A DNA stretch of 35,790 nucleotides from an uncultured Chitinophagales bacterium. Lineage in GTDB: Bacteria; Bacteroidota; Bacteroidia; Chitinophagales; Chitinophagaceae. Of the stretch, positions 16,064 to 24,197 are shown piece by piece; position 1 is the stretch's first letter, and every line of letters begins with the position of its first letter. The notes beneath the pieces were generated by a model that was not told the origin of the DNA, did not search any database, and worked only from the letters and a program-made list of their open reading frames with translations. The stretch lies in NCBI GenBank assembly GCA_946886475.1, contig CAMPIQ010000020.1, positions 1 through 35,790 of the forward strand, read 5' to 3'. The position numbers and the translations under genes are program-made.

Positions 16064-16580
16064 CAAACCACTTCTCCTTGTCCCTGAATAAAACATTGAA
16101 CGTGGTAAGTGTTCCATAAATACGTGTGATGTATTGCTGCAGGTTTACTTTTTCTTCATCAGTTAATTTTTTATGCGCATTGATCTGCTGCTCCATTACT
16201 CTCAGCCTGTCTCTCAGCATCACGATCTTGTGAAAAAAATCATCAATGGGAATTTCTTTTGGCTTCAATGATTTATCGGCAGGCTGTAGCAGCATGGTTC
16301 CACCAATCCATCGGTCGCCCAGCTTAACGGTTTCTGTAATGCCGCCCCAAAGCCTCAGGATCTTCAATAGTGAACGCTCCACATCTGAATGGGTTTCTAT
16401 TTCTGCAGTTACATTTTCGGGTATGATCTCTTCCAGCGCAGCATCGTCCTTATCAATTTCCTTGATGCCATGATGAATGAAAGAGATCTGGTAAGTTGCA
16501 TAACGCACTCCAACAATCACACCCGGTCCGTATTGGATATGCTGTAATCTTGTTCCTATTCCGAGGGTTAATTGGTCCAT
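16041..16580 (-). CDS. Unknown protein with a possible SH3/CarD-like N-terminus
   Basis: This 179-residue soluble protein belongs to no family I can name. The first 45 residues (GTRLQHIQYGPGVIVGVRYATYQISFIHHG) look like a small beta-barrel of the CarD/UvrD-tudor kind that often binds RNA polymerase or nucleic acid. A helical part (about 60-179) contains KILRLWGGITETVKLGDRWIGGTMLLQP and a coiled segment (DRLRVMEQQINAHKKLTDEEKVNLQQYITRIYG). The gene is upstream of the helicase on the same strand, which fits a nucleic-acid-related role, but this is weak inference. Its C-terminal residues (FVGEKSGE) are encoded by the heptameric repeat tract, so the end of the protein is likely variable between relatives. 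Confidence 0.72.
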   Translation of the reverse strand: MDQLTLGIGTRLQHIQYGPGVIVGVRYATYQISFIHHGIKEIDKDDAALEEIIPENVTAEIETHSDVERSLLKILRLWGGITETVKLGDRWIGGTMLLQPADKSLKPKEIPIDDFFHKIVMLRDRLRVMEQQINAHKKLTDEEKVNLQQYITRIYGTLTTFNVLFRDKEKWFVGEKSGE

Positions 16581-16582
16581 TT

Positions 16583-16610
16583 AGTTTTAAGTTGAAAATG
16601 AAAAATTAAT
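16583..16610. repeat. Short A/T-rich heptameric tract F
   Basis: Four 7-base units begin at 16583, 16590, 16597 and 16604, with AGTTTTA and AGTTGAA as the clearest pair. The tract lies just upstream of the start codon at 16580. The match is weaker than in the GC-rich tracts, so this one is tentative. The rest of the 118-base spacer shows no other structure. Confidence 0.35.
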
Positions 16611-16698
16611 TATAACAATATTTCCCCGGAGGGATGCAGGAACGCTTTCATTATGATTTTTAATGTATACATCATCTTAAATTTCAAAAACAATTGAG

Positions 16699-17991
16699 CT
16701 AATCTGCCAACGCCGAATACACCAGCACCTTGTATTTATTCGCTGCTTCGCCATGCGTGGTGCCCCAGATCTGCCGGTAAATAATGCCAACCAGGTTTTC
16801 TTTTGGATCTGCCCAGTAAGTTGTTGCAAAAGCTCCGCCCCATTCAAGCACACCTTCCGGTGTGGGCAGGATGGCGCTTCCCTTTTCTGTAATGATGCCG
16901 AATCCTAATCCAAATTTATTCACACCCCTGTTGATCTCACCTATCTGGTTCATGGTCATCATACGGACCGTGTTGCGTGATAATAAACGTTTACCATTGT
17001 ATTCGCCTTCATTCAGGATCATCTGCAGAAAAATGGCATAGTCCAAAGCGGTTGATGATAATCCGGCGCCTCCTGAAAAATAGGTTCCTTTGGTTTTTGG
17101 ATAATCAACCATGAAAACCCCGTTCTGATCGATCTCGCTTTCAACTCTTATAAGTTTTTTATTTACCTCCTGGTACAGGGATACCACCCTGTGATGTTTT
17201 GATTCAGGCACATAGAAATAAGTGTCCTTCATACCAAGGGGATCAAAGATCCTGGTTTTAAAAAACCGGTCAAGTGGCATACCGGAAACAACTTCTACCA
17301 GGTAGCCCAGTACATCCGTATTCAATCCATAAGTAAACCTGGCTCCGGGCTGGTGCATCAATGGAAGCCTGCCCACCTTTTTCATATCAGTGGCCAGCAG
17401 TCTTCCTTCTTCCACGCCCAATCCGGCCGTAACGTTTGCTTTTGCATAAATGGCATTAGCCTGTGCACTGCCGATCTGCGGATATCCAATCCCGGAAGTA
17501 TGGGTTAACAATTGCCGGATAGTGATCTCCGATTTAGCGGGTATGGTTGTATAGGAGCTGTCCCTGGCAATAAATGAATCCAGCACCACGGGCTTTGAAA
17601 ATTCTGGGATATATCTTGAAATGGGATCATCCAGCAAAAACTTTCCTTCTTCAAACAACATCATCACAGCAACACTGGTGATGGCCTTTGTTTGGGAAGC
17701 GATCCGGAATATATGGTCTGTCCGCATTGGAATTGTTTTTCCCGGATCATCAAAACCAAAAGCTTTGTGATACACCAGCTTTCCATTTCTCAGAATAAGT
17801 GCGACAGCGCCATTGGTTTTTCCGTCTTCAACCCATTGGGAAATATTCTGGTCAATCCTTTTTAGTCTTTCTGAAGAAACATCCGCAGATGCCGGACTGG
17901 CTATTACAATGGCTTTATTAACGCCTGAGTTTTGAGCATTACCGGTTTGAAAAACAAAAAACAGCAGTGCGCACAGAAATAAATTTTTCAT
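16699..17991 (-). CDS. Secreted serine hydrolase, class C beta-lactamase fold
   Basis: This exported 430-residue enzyme of the beta-lactamase/D-alanyl-D-alanine carboxypeptidase/esterase family has a signal peptide (1-19, cut after GNAQ). The nucleophile motif SQTK is at 99-102. The tyrosine motif YGLN is at 221-224, with Y221 as the probable general base. The late motif region has EWGGAFATTYWADPKENL and a conserved HGEA near the end. The family ranges from peptidases to esterases, so the substrate is not certain and a beta-lactamase role is not implied. Its start is 6 bases from the M19 dipeptidase stop on the same strand, indicating co-transcription and a likely joint role in peptide or envelope turnover. 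Confidence 0.9.
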   Translation of the reverse strand: MKNLFLCALLFFVFQTGNAQNSGVNKAIVIASPASADVSSERLKRIDQNISQWVEDGKTNGAVALILRNGKLVYHKAFGFDDPGKTIPMRTDHIFRIASQTKAITSVAVMMLFEEGKFLLDDPISRYIPEFSKPVVLDSFIARDSSYTTIPAKSEITIRQLLTHTSGIGYPQIGSAQANAIYAKANVTAGLGVEEGRLLATDMKKVGRLPLMHQPGARFTYGLNTDVLGYLVEVVSGMPLDRFFKTRIFDPLGMKDTYFYVPESKHHRVVSLYQEVNKKLIRVESEIDQNGVFMVDYPKTKGTYFSGGAGLSSTALDYAIFLQMILNEGEYNGKRLLSRNTVRMMTMNQIGEINRGVNKFGLGFGIITEKGSAILPTPEGVLEWGGAFATTYWADPKENLVGIIYRQIWGTTHGEAANKYKVLVYSALAD

Positions 17992-17997
17992 TTTAAT

Positions 17998-19200
17998 TTA
18001 TTGTTGTTGGTTGGCTTTGAATACACGGATAAAATTTTCTCCCAGTATCTTTTTTACATCCTTTTTAGTATATCCTCTTTCCATCAATGCTTTAGTGAGC
18101 AATGGAAAACTGGTAACATCATCCAGGGGCACAGGCGCTGATTCTATCCCGTCGAAATCAGAACCAAGGCCCACATGGTCTATTCCAATGAGCTTTACAA
18201 TATGGTCCAGATGATCGAGCAGTAAGGAGAGCGGCGGTCGTAAGGTTGATGCCTCCTCAGGATATTTTTCCGATATCCATTCATCTATTTCATAACGGGG
18301 CATCTTTGATCTTCTCAGCGAATCTCTTTCCTTCCGGTGATTATCAATAAACACCCTTCTTCTTTCATTGTAGGTGCTATCTACAAAACCTGAATAAAAA
18401 TTCAAATGGATAACACCCCCGTTCTTTCCTATAGCGAGGATCTGATCGTCTTTTAAGTTCCTGGGAACAGGGCAAAGCGCATGTGCGCAACTGTGAGAAG
18501 CAATAACAGGTTTGTTTGTTACTTCTATCACATCCCTGAAGGTTTGTTCACCAACATGGCTAACATCCACCATCATACCCAGTTCATTCATTTTCCTGAC
18601 TACCTGCCTGCCGAATAGCGACAATCCTTTCCAGTTAACCGTGTCCGGGTAATGTATTCCTTCCGGGGCATTTGTGCGGGCCTCATCTGCAGCACTACTG
18701 GCCCATTCCGTAGAATTATTCCAAGTTAGGGTGAGATACCTTGCCCCTCTTTTATAAAGTGCTTCAAGATGATCAAGGTTGTTTTCAATCATATGCCCGC
18801 CTTCTACACCTATCATGCTGCCGATCTTTCCTGATTGTACTGCCTGTTCAAGTTCCTCCGGACTGGTTACCATCATCATGCGGCTCTTATTTCTGGCCAC
18901 GATGGCATATAATGAATCTATTTCGATATTGGCATATTTATATGCCGTGTCCTTACCAAATCTTTCATCACAAAAAATAGAAAACACCTGGATATCCATG
19001 CCTCCTTTTTCAAGCCGGCTGATGTCGGTATGCGTTTTACCTGTGAGGTCATGATCAATGTTCATCCCGCGCATGGTAACGCTGGAAAGCACGTCATTGT
19101 GTGTATCTATCAGGATTGACCGGTGATGAAGCTTTTGCCAGGAAGGCGTACAACTACAAAAAAGGATAAATAAAATAGCCGGGGCAAACAGTTGTTTCAT
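17998..19200 (-). CDS. M19-family membrane dipeptidase, probable lipoprotein
   Basis: This zinc dipeptidase of 400 residues has a lipoprotein-like signal (LFILFCSC, candidate lipid anchor C17). Metal-binding residues of family M19 are visible: H34 and D36 in IDTHND, the bridging E133 in GVEGGHM, H215 in VDVSHVG and H236 in ASHSCAH. The GLGSDFDG motif carries the conserved aspartate near residue 340. Enzymes of this family hydrolyse dipeptides, often with a D-residue, and some act on beta-lactam-like bonds. The serine hydrolase follows after 6 bases, and a carboxypeptidase-regulatory-like protein gene precedes it by 42 bases. The group probably acts on peptides at the cell envelope. Confidence 0.94.
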   Translation of the reverse strand: MKQLFAPAILFILFCSCTPSWQKLHHRSILIDTHNDVLSSVTMRGMNIDHDLTGKTHTDISRLEKGGMDIQVFSIFCDERFGKDTAYKYANIEIDSLYAIVARNKSRMMMVTSPEELEQAVQSGKIGSMIGVEGGHMIENNLDHLEALYKRGARYLTLTWNNSTEWASSAADEARTNAPEGIHYPDTVNWKGLSLFGRQVVRKMNELGMMVDVSHVGEQTFRDVIEVTNKPVIASHSCAHALCPVPRNLKDDQILAIGKNGGVIHLNFYSGFVDSTYNERRRVFIDNHRKERDSLRRSKMPRYEIDEWISEKYPEEASTLRPPLSLLLDHLDHIVKLIGIDHVGLGSDFDGIESAPVPLDDVTSFPLLTKALMERGYTKKDVKKILGENFIRVFKANQQQ

Positions 19201-19242
19201 TCAAAAGGTTTCGCCATGAATTTACTGCATTTGTAAAAACAA

Positions 19243-19974
19243 TCAGAATGACTTTATAGAACTGTATTTTTCGTAGGCGATTTTTATGTACAACTGGAAA
19301 TAATAATCGCTTGATCCGCTGGCAAATTCATATTCCGGCCGGTATAAGTTCATGAACTTTTCAAGTTCTTCTCCTTCCAGTCCGGTGATGCGTTTTACCA
19401 GTCCTTTATTGAAACGGTGTGTAATGAATTTCTCTCTTTCCTGTTCCAGTAACCGCTGCCGGAATTTTAATGTGGCTTTATTTTTCCTGAATTGAAAAAG
19501 CCGGATCAGTTCCTGTATATCAATGCCTGCACCCATGGGCCCAACAGAGGTCATGGAACCCACGGAAACCTTTTCATAATTAAAGATCTTTGCATAATCC
19601 TTCCGGTTCTGGATGGAATCCATTTTATAACTGCGGCTTCTGATCCTTACTTCTTCCATTATATTGGAACTGAGCTGCAGGGCAATATCAAACCTGGTGA
19701 TGTCGGGAATTTTGAGAATTGAATATTTGGGAGTGGGTTTTCCGAGATAGGAAAACCAGATAGAATCATGTTCAGTAACACCGATCTGGTATCGTCCCAT
19801 TGAATCTGTGATAGCATGATGTCCGCTATTGGTCAATACCGTAACCGCTTCAATCCGGTAGATCCCTGAGCTGTCGTATACGGTTCCCTTTACACTGAAT
19901 TGAGCTGATGCCCATACGGAGAAGAGCAGGAAAAAAAGAAATGCGGCTGGTTTTATATATGCAGCTTTTTTCAA
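19243..19974 (-). CDS. Carboxypeptidase-regulatory-like domain protein
   Basis: This exported 243-residue protein has a signal peptide (about 1-24, ending WASAQ). A CarboxypepD_reg-like beta-sandwich domain (about 26-105) contains VKGTVYDSSGIYRIEAVTVL and the TDSMGRYQIGV turn. The C-terminal part (about 110-243) is helical and charged with no motif I recognise. Such proteins in Bacteroidota often sit in the envelope and may bind or anchor other proteins. They also resemble the plug-preceding domain of TonB receptors, but this one lacks a receptor barrel. Position between the hexosaminidase and the dipeptidase genes suggests an accessory envelope role. Confidence 0.84.
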   Translation of the reverse strand: MKKAAYIKPAAFLFFLLFSVWASAQFSVKGTVYDSSGIYRIEAVTVLTNSGHHAITDSMGRYQIGVTEHDSIWFSYLGKPTPKYSILKIPDITRFDIALQLSSNIMEEVRIRSRSYKMDSIQNRKDYAKIFNYEKVSVGSMTSVGPMGAGIDIQELIRLFQFRKNKATLKFRQRLLEQEREKFITHRFNKGLVKRITGLEGEELEKFMNLYRPEYEFASGSSDYYFQLYIKIAYEKYSSIKSF

Positions 19975-20045
19975 TTAAAGCATTTACGGGCAAGTAACAA
20001 AAGAATATCTAAATAAGAATATAAAGTAAGGTTTATGCTTTGAGC

Positions 20046-21638
20046 TCAGAACTTTTCAAAGTAAGCGCTTTCCCACATGTTGTATCGTGGCAGCATAAAG
20101 TTTTTAAGCCTGCGGATGAAATTTTTGTAATCCTTCTTTTCCGGAGCCGTCCAGAGTACTTCACTCAAAGCGGTCATCCTTGGAAAGACCATATAATCAA
20201 CCGTGGTTGGATAAATGATGTACTCAGTCCATACATTGGCCTGGGCACCTTTTATTAAATATTGTAGTTGCAGGGGCACAAGTTCATCTGGAACGGGATC
20301 ATAATTATAAACTGCCTCAAGCGGATTGTTTCCACGAATGGCCAGGCTGTCGTGCGGAGGCTTTGACTGATAATGATTAAAATACAGGGGCTTTCCCGGC
20401 GACATAATAACAGCATGTCCTTTTTTGGCTGCTTCAATGGCTTTTTTATCATCGGCCCAGTTCATTACAATGGCAGACCTGCTGATGTTACCATCAATGA
20501 TCTCGTGCCATCCAATTATTTTTTTATTTTTCTCCGCCAGGTATCCTGCAACTTTTTCAATGAAATAGTCCTGCAGTTCCGATTCATCCTTCAATCCCTT
20601 TTCTTTCATGAATGCCTGGGTGAGCGGGTCGGCCTTCCACCACATCTTACTGCACTCATCTCCTCCAATATGAATGTATTCGGATGGAAAAAGGTCGGCG
20701 ATCTCATGAAAAACAGTCCTTAAGAAATCAAATGTCTGCGGCCTTGGAGCCAGTACATTATTCTGCCTGTTATACATGCCCCAGGTGGTGGCCACATTCC
20801 ATTTTGCATTGGCATCGGTGCTCAATTCGGGATAGGATGCAATAATGGCCCGGCTATGTCCTGGTATATCAATTTCAGGTATGATATTGATGCCACGCAC
20901 AGAAGCATAATGAATGATATCTTTTATTTCCTCTCTTGTATAATACCCGCCATAGCGGGTTGAATCATACCTGGCAGGCTGGTCGCTGAAGTGTCCTATC
21001 AACGTAGCTTCTCTCCATGAACCGGTTTCGTTGAGTTTTTTGTAATGAAGCATTTCAATTCTCCACCCCTGATCGTCCGTAAGGTGCCAGTGAAAGGTGT
21101 TGTATTTATGGAATGTGAGGTAGTCGATATATTTTTTTATGTAATCAACCGGAAAGAAGTGACGCACTACATCCAGGTGCATACCACGGTATGCAAATTC
21201 AGGAAAATCAGTAACAGAGACCATAGGTATGGTAATCCTGTCAGCATTTTCCAGTGGCATCAGTTGCAACAGGGTTTGTATGCCATTTACAATACCTTTT
21301 GCATCACCGGCAATGATGGTGATGGCCTTCTCCCGCACATTCAATACATACATTTCCGGTTTATTAGTGATCAGCGTATCATATGCCAGGAAGATAGAAA
21401 CAGGTGATGGGGTTTTTAGCTTCAGATCAAGCCCCACCTGCTTTTTGATCTGTTGATTTAGGTAAACCGCCTGTTCTTCAAAAACACGATCGCTGTGTAT
21501 AGAGGTCAGTGCATCAATGGTCATTTCGCCTTCTTCATCAATTACTTCAACCGGCCTGGGAATGATGCTTTCAATTTTCGTTTGAGCGGAACCGAAAGTA
21601 CAGGTCAGGGTAAGGAGGGAGACAAAAAAATATTTCAT
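20046..21638 (-). CDS. Beta-N-acetylhexosaminidase, glycoside hydrolase family 20
   Basis: This exported glycosidase of 530 residues removes terminal N-acetylhexosamine from chitin fragments, glycans or cell-wall material. It has a signal peptide (1-18), an N-terminal GH20b-like domain (about 22-140), and the GH20 TIM barrel (about 145-500) with RGMHLDVVRHF, HWHLTDDQGWR and the catalytic pair D327/E328 in HIGGDE. The late motif NVWTEYI and the tryptophans MWW (about 332-334) are typical sugar-binding positions. No carbohydrate-binding module is appended. It heads the minus-strand group with the carboxypeptidase-regulatory-like protein, dipeptidase and serine hydrolase, consistent with turnover of amino-sugar polymers and peptides. 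Confidence 0.95.
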   Translation of the reverse strand: MKYFFVSLLTLTCTFGSAQTKIESIIPRPVEVIDEEGEMTIDALTSIHSDRVFEEQAVYLNQQIKKQVGLDLKLKTPSPVSIFLAYDTLITNKPEMYVLNVREKAITIIAGDAKGIVNGIQTLLQLMPLENADRITIPMVSVTDFPEFAYRGMHLDVVRHFFPVDYIKKYIDYLTFHKYNTFHWHLTDDQGWRIEMLHYKKLNETGSWREATLIGHFSDQPARYDSTRYGGYYTREEIKDIIHYASVRGINIIPEIDIPGHSRAIIASYPELSTDANAKWNVATTWGMYNRQNNVLAPRPQTFDFLRTVFHEIADLFPSEYIHIGGDECSKMWWKADPLTQAFMKEKGLKDESELQDYFIEKVAGYLAEKNKKIIGWHEIIDGNISRSAIVMNWADDKKAIEAAKKGHAVIMSPGKPLYFNHYQSKPPHDSLAIRGNNPLEAVYNYDPVPDELVPLQLQYLIKGAQANVWTEYIIYPTTVDYMVFPRMTALSEVLWTAPEKKDYKNFIRRLKNFMLPRYNMWESAYFEKF

Positions 21639-21707
21639 GGATGTTATTTCAGCATTAAAATTAATGGATGGGAAACAGAAGTAGTGTTAAGAAGGGGATC
21701 ACTGGTA

Positions 21708-22604
21708 TCAGGAACCGGTATGTAAATTTTTAATCAGATTTTCTATTACGGCAGGATAGTGGTTGTGTTCCAGCTGGTGTATGCGTTGGGCCAGCATATC
21801 GGAAGTGTCGCCTGGTAAAACCGGACATGCGGTTTGAAAGATCACATCTCCATGATCATAATGCTCGTCCACATAATGGATGGTGATACCGGATTGTACG
21901 TCGCCGGCATTCAGTACGGCTTCATGTACATGCCGGCCATACATACCCTTTCCGCCGTAACCCGGAAGCAGGGCAGGATGGATATTGATGATTTTTTTTG
22001 GGAAGGCCGTGATAATTTTTTGCGGGATCTTCCATAAAAATCCTGCAAGCACCACCAGGTCCGTACCTGCGCTTGTCAGTTCAGGTACATAAGCATCACC
22101 TTTAAAGAATTTTTCTTTTTCAATAAGAAGAAACGGAATGTTTTCCTTTTCTGCTATAGTGGTAACGCCTGCACCGGGCTTATTACAAACGATGAGGGCA
22201 ACCCTGGCGCTATCCGAATCCCTGAAATGGTCAATGATCTTTTGTGCATTGCTTCCCGCACCCGAAGCAAAGATGGTAATGTGTTTAAGACGGGAGGAAT
22301 CAGGAGCGGTATTCACTACCCCGTACCTCCTGCCTGAAATGCGGTTTCCCATTTTAGTGAGATAATTACGAAAAAATATAAACTGTCCGGTGAATACACT
22401 CACAAGTAAAACCATCATGGGCCAGATGATGGTGATCACTATTATATATATAGGTACATAAACCGCTGTTTGATGTATGCCGAGGGTTGTCATCACCCAT
22501 TTTCCGGCATATCCGGTAAGGCTGCCGCCCACAGCAAAGGTTACCAGTATGAGAATCAGTCTCCATCCGCTAACCTTCCATTTTTTTTGCAGGCGATTGA
22601 ACAT
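21708..22604 (-). CDS. purN: Phosphoribosylglycinamide formyltransferase fused to an N-terminal membrane domain
   Basis: This is the purine-synthesis enzyme that formylates GAR using 10-formyl-tetrahydrofolate. The PurN domain covers about residues 107-298. It has the N-terminal FASGAGSNAQK, the catalytic N207 and H209 in INIHPALLP, and D250 in YVDEHYDHGDVI. Unusually, about 95 residues precede it, with two hydrophobic segments (about 16-36 and 47-80) and the opening FNRLQKKWKVSGWRLILIL. This resembles the small Bacteroidota membrane family annotated as DUF6787. There is no stop or frameshift between them. An in-frame Met at residue 85 could start a shorter PurN. The enzyme is normally soluble, so the fusion is odd. 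It is divergent from the actA operon. Confidence 0.9.
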   Translation of the reverse strand: MFNRLQKKWKVSGWRLILILVTFAVGGSLTGYAGKWVMTTLGIHQTAVYVPIYIIVITIIWPMMVLLVSVFTGQFIFFRNYLTKMGNRISGRRYGVVNTAPDSSRLKHITIFASGAGSNAQKIIDHFRDSDSARVALIVCNKPGAGVTTIAEKENIPFLLIEKEKFFKGDAYVPELTSAGTDLVVLAGFLWKIPQKIITAFPKKIINIHPALLPGYGGKGMYGRHVHEAVLNAGDVQSGITIHYVDEHYDHGDVIFQTACPVLPGDTSDMLAQRIHQLEHNHYPAVIENLIKNLHTGS

Positions 22605-22824
22605 ATCTGTTTGGAAAGCGGCGAAATTAGCCTTTAATATGAAGTAAATACCACTAAGGATTTTTGCTTAGAAGCCGGATTTCAACATTTGATATTTTAA
22701 GTGACCATTTAATGACATTTACTTTCGCATGAGCTAAAGAACATGCACAGAATCGGCTGAAATGCAGTCTGGTAGCGGGTTAAAAAAAATTTGAAAAGGG
22801 TGCGCTTTTGTTAATTTCCTGTCA

Positions 22825-22832
22825 TATTTTTG
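22825..22832 (+). promoter_or_regulatory. Candidate -7 promoter element for the act-cox operon
   Basis: TATTTTTG at 22825-22832 is a perfect match to the Bacteroidota -7 element TAnnTTTG. The nearest TTTG (22807-22810) is only 14 bases upstream, shorter than usual, so the -33 part is doubtful. Transcription from here would start near 22840, which excludes the upstream in-frame Met at 22808 and supports 22877 as the actA start. The rest of the 272-base divergent spacer (22605-22876) shows nothing else clear. Confidence 0.4.
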
Positions 22833-22876
22833 CTCCCGATTTGGGAAATTATCCACACTCAGACCCAATTGTTTCT

Positions 22877-24136
22877 ATGAACATTTTACAAATCCATGCG
22901 AAGAGAAGTATTCTGGTAGGGCTTTTTTTCTTTTTTTTGATAAGTACAGGGCAGGCGCAGACAGGTCAGCAGCTTTTCCAGCAAAACTGTGGAAGTTGCC
23001 ATGGGCTTGATAAAGCTTTATCCGGACCGGCATTGAGAGGCGTTACAAGCAGGGGTCCGTGGGCAGAAGACCGGGCCAATATTTATGCCTGGATCAAGAA
23101 CCCGGGTGCATTTATTCCAACAACACAGTATACCCAGGACCTGCAAAAGACCTATGGCTCTATTATGCCAGGCTTTCCGCAGTTTTCCAAAGAACAGGTA
23201 GATGCCATTCTTGAATACATTGAAACTCCACCTGCTACGCCTGCACCTACGGAAGGCGGACCGGCCGGTGAAACTGATAACCGCGGTGCGTTGATATTTG
23301 GTATCATTTCTCTAATCCTTGCATTGGTGGCCCTGATCCTGATGCAGGTGAACAGCAACCTGAAAAAACTATCCGACGACAAGGAGCATATCATTCGTCC
23401 GGAGCCGGTTCCATTCTGGAGAAACAAGATATACATTGCTTTATTTGCCGTGGTGTTCTTTATTGTAGGCGGTTATTATGTAGGTAAAGGTGCTATTGGA
23501 CTGGGTCGCCAGCAGGGTTACCAGCCGGACCAGCCTATTTATTTCTCACATAAGGTTCACGCAGGCATCAACCAGATCAACTGTTTGTATTGTCATAGCG
23601 GTGCATGGGAAAGTAAACATGCCGGCATCCCCTCACTTAATATATGTATGAACTGCCACCAGGTGGTTACCGATTATACCAAAGGGCCAAAACTTTTTGA
23701 TGGCGAAAAGGAAATTGATGGTACTGCTGAGATCCAAAAGCTTTACCAGTTCGCCGGTTTCAAACCTGGACCTGGTGCCAAATGGGATCCCATTAAAGCC
23801 AGTTCAAAGTCACCACAGTGGGTGAAGATCCATAACCTTCCGGATCATGTTTACTTCAATCACGCACAGCATACAAGGATCGGCAATGTGGCCTGCCAAA
23901 CCTGCCATGGCAATATCCAGGAGATGGATAAGGTACAGCAGATGTCAGAGCTCAGCATGGGCTGGTGTATAAACTGTCACCGTGAAACCAAGGTAAACTT
24001 CAATTACAACGATAGTACTGGAAACAGGTTCTATAGCATCTATGAGAAATTCCATAACGATATCAAACATGGTAAAATGGATAGTGTGACCGTAAGGGAT
24101 ATCGGTGGTCTGGAATGTCAGAAATGCCACTATTAA
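22877..24136 (+). CDS. actA: ACIII multihaem cytochrome c subunit ActA
   Basis: This is the electron-output subunit of alternative complex III, a quinol:cytochrome c/oxidase oxidoreductase. The 419-residue protein from the start at 22877 has a signal peptide (1-27, ending GQAQ). An N-terminal mono-haem domain with CGSCH at 38-42 comes next, then two transmembrane helices (about 139-157 and 187-203). The periplasmic pentahaem part has CxxCH at 236, 257, 340, 364 and 414. That makes six haem motifs in total. The Rhodothermus ActA is described as pentahaem, so the front domain is an additional cytochrome module. The gene leads a colinear actABCDEF-oxidase cluster. Tract G follows its stop codon directly. 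Confidence 0.94.
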   Translation: MNILQIHAKRSILVGLFFFFLISTGQAQTGQQLFQQNCGSCHGLDKALSGPALRGVTSRGPWAEDRANIYAWIKNPGAFIPTTQYTQDLQKTYGSIMPGFPQFSKEQVDAILEYIETPPATPAPTEGGPAGETDNRGALIFGIISLILALVALILMQVNSNLKKLSDDKEHIIRPEPVPFWRNKIYIALFAVVFFIVGGYYVGKGAIGLGRQQGYQPDQPIYFSHKVHAGINQINCLYCHSGAWESKHAGIPSLNICMNCHQVVTDYTKGPKLFDGEKEIDGTAEIQKLYQFAGFKPGPGAKWDPIKASSKSPQWVKIHNLPDHVYFNHAQHTRIGNVACQTCHGNIQEMDKVQQMSELSMGWCINCHRETKVNFNYNDSTGNRFYSIYEKFHNDIKHGKMDSVTVRDIGGLECQKCHY

Positions 24137-24178
24137 GCCATTGGCTGATGGCCACAGGCTATTTGCCTATCTAAGAAA
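24137..24178. repeat. Heptameric repeat tract G, actA-actB spacer
   Basis: The repeat begins at the base after the actA stop codon. GC occurs at 24137, 24144, 24151, 24158 and 24165, each followed by C or T, so the phase is perfect for five units (for example GCCATTG and GCTGATG). The tract then fades into A-rich sequence before the actB start at 24198. Confidence 0.75.
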
Positions 24179-24197
24179 ATCGAATTTCAAAAAAATT

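Noticed and set aside
16699..17991. Serine hydrolase called as an antibiotic-resistance beta-lactamase
   Set aside because: The class C fold and SxxK motif are shared with many peptidases and esterases. Context with a dipeptidase and no resistance-specific motif favour a housekeeping hydrolase.
24105..24197. Longer start for actB
   Set aside because: These 31 codons overlap the end of actA and run through heptameric tract G. The start at 24198 opens directly onto the conserved ActB sequence.
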